Assembly: GCA_947585065.1 (NCBI GenBank)
Contig: CANPWX010000053.1
Location: 1 to 7,319, forward strand
Direction: 5' to 3'
Length of the DNA stretch: 7,319 bases
Origin: an uncultured Bacilli bacterium
GTDB taxonomy: Bacteria > Bacillota_I > Bacilli_A > RF39 > UBA660
The notes under the pieces were generated by a model that was given only the letters and a program-made list of their open reading frames with translations, made no database searches and had not been told where the DNA came from. Positions 6,064-7,319 of this stretch are shown here, one piece after another. The translations under genes were made by a program, and so were the position numbers. Within the stretch, counting starts at the first letter, position 1. Every line of letters begins with the position of its first letter.

Positions 6064-6180
6064 ATCTAATAATCTTTTATATATATTTTTGTTTCAATTA
6101 ATTTTTAAAGAAAACAATATATCTATTATTTCAAAAAATAAATTTTTCTTTCCATCATTATATCCAACAGTGTTAATAAA

Positions 6181-6209
6181 ATTATAGCACACCTATAAAT
6201 CAAAAAAAA
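6181..6209 (-). promoter_or_regulatory. Extended -10 promoter of the kinase gene
   Basis: On the minus strand TGCTATAAT (6189-6181) is a perfect extended -10. The -35 position 17 bases further up is only a T-run (6209-6204). The transcript would start near 6174, giving a leader of about 120 bases before the ATG at 6053. That leader is very A/T-rich, with a possible 10-codon ATG-ATG mini-frame and no clear stable structure. The promoter begins inside the second hsp20 terminator. Confidence 0.55.
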
Positions 6210-6226
6210 GCTTTAAAAGCTATTTT
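6202..6226 (-). terminator. Second intrinsic terminator downstream of hsp20
   Basis: On the minus strand AGCTT (6221-6217) pairs with AAGCT (6213-6209) around a 3-base loop. An outer A-run/U-run extends the stem across one mismatch, and the run of eight U ends at 6202. It backs up the terminator at 6266-6291 and shields the kinase promoter from heat-shock read-through. Confidence 0.5.
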
Positions 6227-6265
6227 ATTTTAAAACTTATTTTGATATAAAACTTTATAGAGTAT

Positions 6266-6291
6266 AAAAAAGAAGTCAATTATTTGACTTC
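6266..6291 (-). terminator. Intrinsic terminator of hsp20 that contains its stop codon
   Basis: On the minus strand GAAGTCAA (6291-6284) and TTGACTTC (6279-6272) form a perfect 8-bp stem with a 4-base loop, followed by six U (6271-6266). The 5' arm encodes the last residues Glu-Val-Lys of Hsp20, and the TAA stop (6282-6280) starts in the loop, so coding region and terminator overlap. Confidence 0.8.
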
Positions 6292-6666
6292 AATATATTT
6301 TTTAGTTTCTTCGGCATCTACTTTAGGAACTTCGATTGTTAAAGTACCATCATGGAATGATGCTTCAATTTCACTTTCTTTAATATCTCCTAAATAGAAA
6401 CTTCTTTGATATTTTCCGTAAACTCTTTCTCGGCGAATATACTTTTTGTTTTCATCTTTCTCTTCATTTGATTTTTCAGCAGTGATAACAATATTTCCTT
6501 TGTTCGCTTCGATTTTAATTTCCTCTTTACGATATCCTGGAATATCCATTTCAATATGGAATTTACCATCCTTTTCATAAATATCGCTCTTCATTGAGCT
6601 CTCCTCTGTTGCGAAGAAACTATCAAATAAATCATCTAAATAATAATTTCTAGGTACTAATTTCAT
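6280..6666 (-). CDS. Small heat shock protein, Hsp20 / alpha-crystallin family
   Basis: An ATP-independent cytosolic holdase that binds unfolding proteins and forms oligomers. From the preferred start (MKLVPRNYYLDDLFDSFF, an N-terminus typical of Firmicute Hsp20) it has 128 residues, slightly short of the usual 140-150. The alpha-crystallin domain runs from about SDIYEKDGKFHIEMDIPGY (27-45) through IVITAEKS (59-66), a Lys/Glu-rich loop, and YGKYQRSFYLG to the signature DGTLTIEVPK (106-115). The C-terminus ends YIEVK, an IxV motif of the kind that docks neighbouring subunits. An ATG three codons upstream (6675) has AGGA only one base away. The ATG at 6666 is about ten bases from AGGA, so I prefer it, but the choice is not certain. 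Transcription is probably repressed by HrcA at the CIRCE site. The gene is monocistronic, with two terminators after it. Confidence 0.95.
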   Translation of the reverse strand: MKLVPRNYYLDDLFDSFFATEESSMKSDIYEKDGKFHIEMDIPGYRKEEIKIEANKGNIVITAEKSNEEKDENKKYIRRERVYGKYQRSFYLGDIKESEIEASFHDGTLTIEVPKVDAEETKKYIEVK

Positions 6667-6691
6667 TTTTACCATTTCCTTTCATGATTTC

Positions 6692-6719
6692 ATTATACTA
6701 CTTTTTTAGCACTTGTCAA
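6692..6719 (-). promoter_or_regulatory. Consensus promoter of hsp20
   Basis: On the minus strand a perfect TTGACA (6719-6714) and a perfect TATAAT (6697-6692) are separated by 16 bases. The -35 box lies within the CIRCE spacer and its edge, so bound repressor would block RNA polymerase. The transcript would start near 6685, giving a leader of about 10-19 bases depending on the start codon used. Confidence 0.85.
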
Positions 6720-6732
6720 TAGTAAGTGCTAA
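6706..6732. promoter_or_regulatory. CIRCE operator (HrcA binding site)
   Basis: TTAGCACTT (6706-6714), nine bases, then AAGTGCTAA (6724-6732): a perfect 9-bp inverted repeat with the canonical 9-base spacer. It differs from the consensus TTAGCACTC-N9-GAGTGCTAA only at the innermost pair (C-G changed to T-A), with the palindrome kept. CIRCE is bound by the HrcA repressor, which is kept active by GroEL, so hsp20 should be induced by heat or protein-unfolding stress. Confidence 0.9.
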
Positions 6733-6794
6733 TTTTTTAAAAATATTTTGAAATCCGTTTTTAGTATTCATCTCTTTTTTTATTTTATACCTAT

Positions 6795-7319
6795 TTAAGG
6801 AATATAAATTACTAAATTTAACCAAGTTAATTTGTCTAAACTGTTTTTTAAATAATGTCTTCTAGTTTCCCCTGCTACAATATCAGATGCTTGAATCAAA
6901 TAATTTGTTTTTGAGTCTACATAGTTTAAGTCAATAATAAGATTAGAATGAATAATAGGAGGATACTGAAAAAAATATTTTAAATTTGTCATTCCTTTAG
7001 TAAATTCTTTTTGAATATCTTCTAAAAAATTTCTTTCCATATTTAATATATTCACTTGTTCATCTATTTGAATAGTTAAATGGATAGGTTTATAAGGATC
7101 GATTCTCTTTTCTTTGATTAATTTTTGTAAAATTCTTTTTAATAAAATTCGTTCTGTATAATCTCTAAATCTCCCAATATTTTTTTTCTTTTCTAAAATT
7201 TCTTTATCAATTTTTTGATTATTAATCACTACGGCAAAGCAATCTTCTTTTTCCAATCGTTTATAAATTTTCTTTTTATGAACATAATGCACATTAGTGT
7301 CTTTTATTTCTGGACAGTT
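6795..7319 (-). CDS. DUF3800-family-like protein, C-terminal part (5' end beyond the right edge)
   Basis: The minus-strand frame is open to the window edge. A GTG at 7292 is in frame but is preceded by further coding sequence (NCPEIKDTNV...), so I treat the gene as truncated by the window and not as starting there. About 174 residues are visible. They fit the C-terminal half of DUF3800 proteins: YTERILLKRILQKLI, then a beta strand with an acidic centre, HLTIQIDEQ, and near the end SNLIIDLNYVDSKTN with YLIQASDIVAGETRR. The last of these matches the common family ending in which the polypeptide returns to a conserved Gln-x-x-Asp helix. The family is thought to have an RNase H-like fold and is often found near mobile or defence genes; its role is not established. 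The diagnostic N-terminal DESG-type motif is outside the window. No clear terminator follows the TAA in the 62 bases before the CIRCE site. Confidence 0.6.
   Translation of the reverse strand, partial: NCPEIKDTNVHYVHKKKIYKRLEKEDCFAVVINNQKIDKEILEKKKNIGRFRDYTERILLKRILQKLIKEKRIDPYKPIHLTIQIDEQVNILNMERNFLEDIQKEFTKGMTNLKYFFQYPPIIHSNLIIDLNYVDSKTNYLIQASDIVAGETRRHYLKNSLDKLTWLNLVIYIP

Noticed and set aside
6390..6578. 62-codon open frame on the minus strand in another frame of hsp20
   Set aside because: It is Lys-rich shadow coding within the well-supported Hsp20 frame.
1..7319. Mollicute-type recoding (TGA as tryptophan)
   Set aside because: Tryptophans checked use TGG and no gene needs a TGA to be read through. 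The absence of TGA stops among six genes is compatible with ordinary AT bias.
1..7319. CRISPR arrays, tRNA/rRNA genes, insertion sequences or a replication origin
   Set aside because: No spaced direct repeats of the right size, no cloverleaf-like segments, no transposase or terminal inverted repeats, and no DnaA-box cluster were seen on either strand.

Overview
The window is an AT-rich stretch (roughly 70% A+T, judged by eye) from a low-GC Gram-positive bacterium. Purine-rich Shine-Dalgarno sites, a CIRCE heat-shock operator, sigma-A-type promoters with extended -10 boxes and hairpin-plus-U-tract terminators all point to a Firmicute or Bacilli-like lineage, plausibly a gut commensal of the Erysipelotrichia/RF39 kind; the exact lineage is an inference. 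Tryptophan is encoded by TGG where I checked it. None of the six visible stop codons is TGA and no gene needs TGA read through, so the standard bacterial code fits. All seven genes lie on the minus strand, so transcription runs from high to low coordinates, and no gene-free gap exceeds 300 bases.

In transcription order (right to left): (1) the 3' part of a DUF3800-type gene enters from the right edge. (2) A small heat shock protein gene (hsp20) sits behind a CIRCE operator that overlaps its promoter. Its terminator hairpin contains the stop codon, and a second terminator follows. (3) A stand-alone HipA/CtkA-like protein kinase has its own extended -10 promoter and a long leader. (4) A tight two-gene operon encodes a membrane-anchored protein with Ig-like repeats and a C39-like papain-fold peptidase domain, followed by a membrane-anchored protein of unknown function. 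(5) A two-gene housekeeping operon holds hisS, an archaeal/eukaryote-like histidyl-tRNA synthetase with a short C-terminal domain, and tdk, an E. coli-type thymidine kinase. The tdk ribosome binding site is written inside the last codons of hisS. (6) The left edge holds the first 96 codons of a secreted or membrane-anchored protein of unknown function. Its roughly 180-nt leader contains a long-range stem and an intrinsic terminator just before the start codon, with three 10-bp-phased heptamers upstream of the promoter.

The parts most likely to be undescribed are the leader/attenuator arrangement at the left (about 291-540) and the surface-protein pair at 2417-4936. The kinase is a family member without a visible HipB-like antitoxin partner. 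The rest (hisS, tdk, hsp20) is housekeeping, with some compact gene-boundary architecture.
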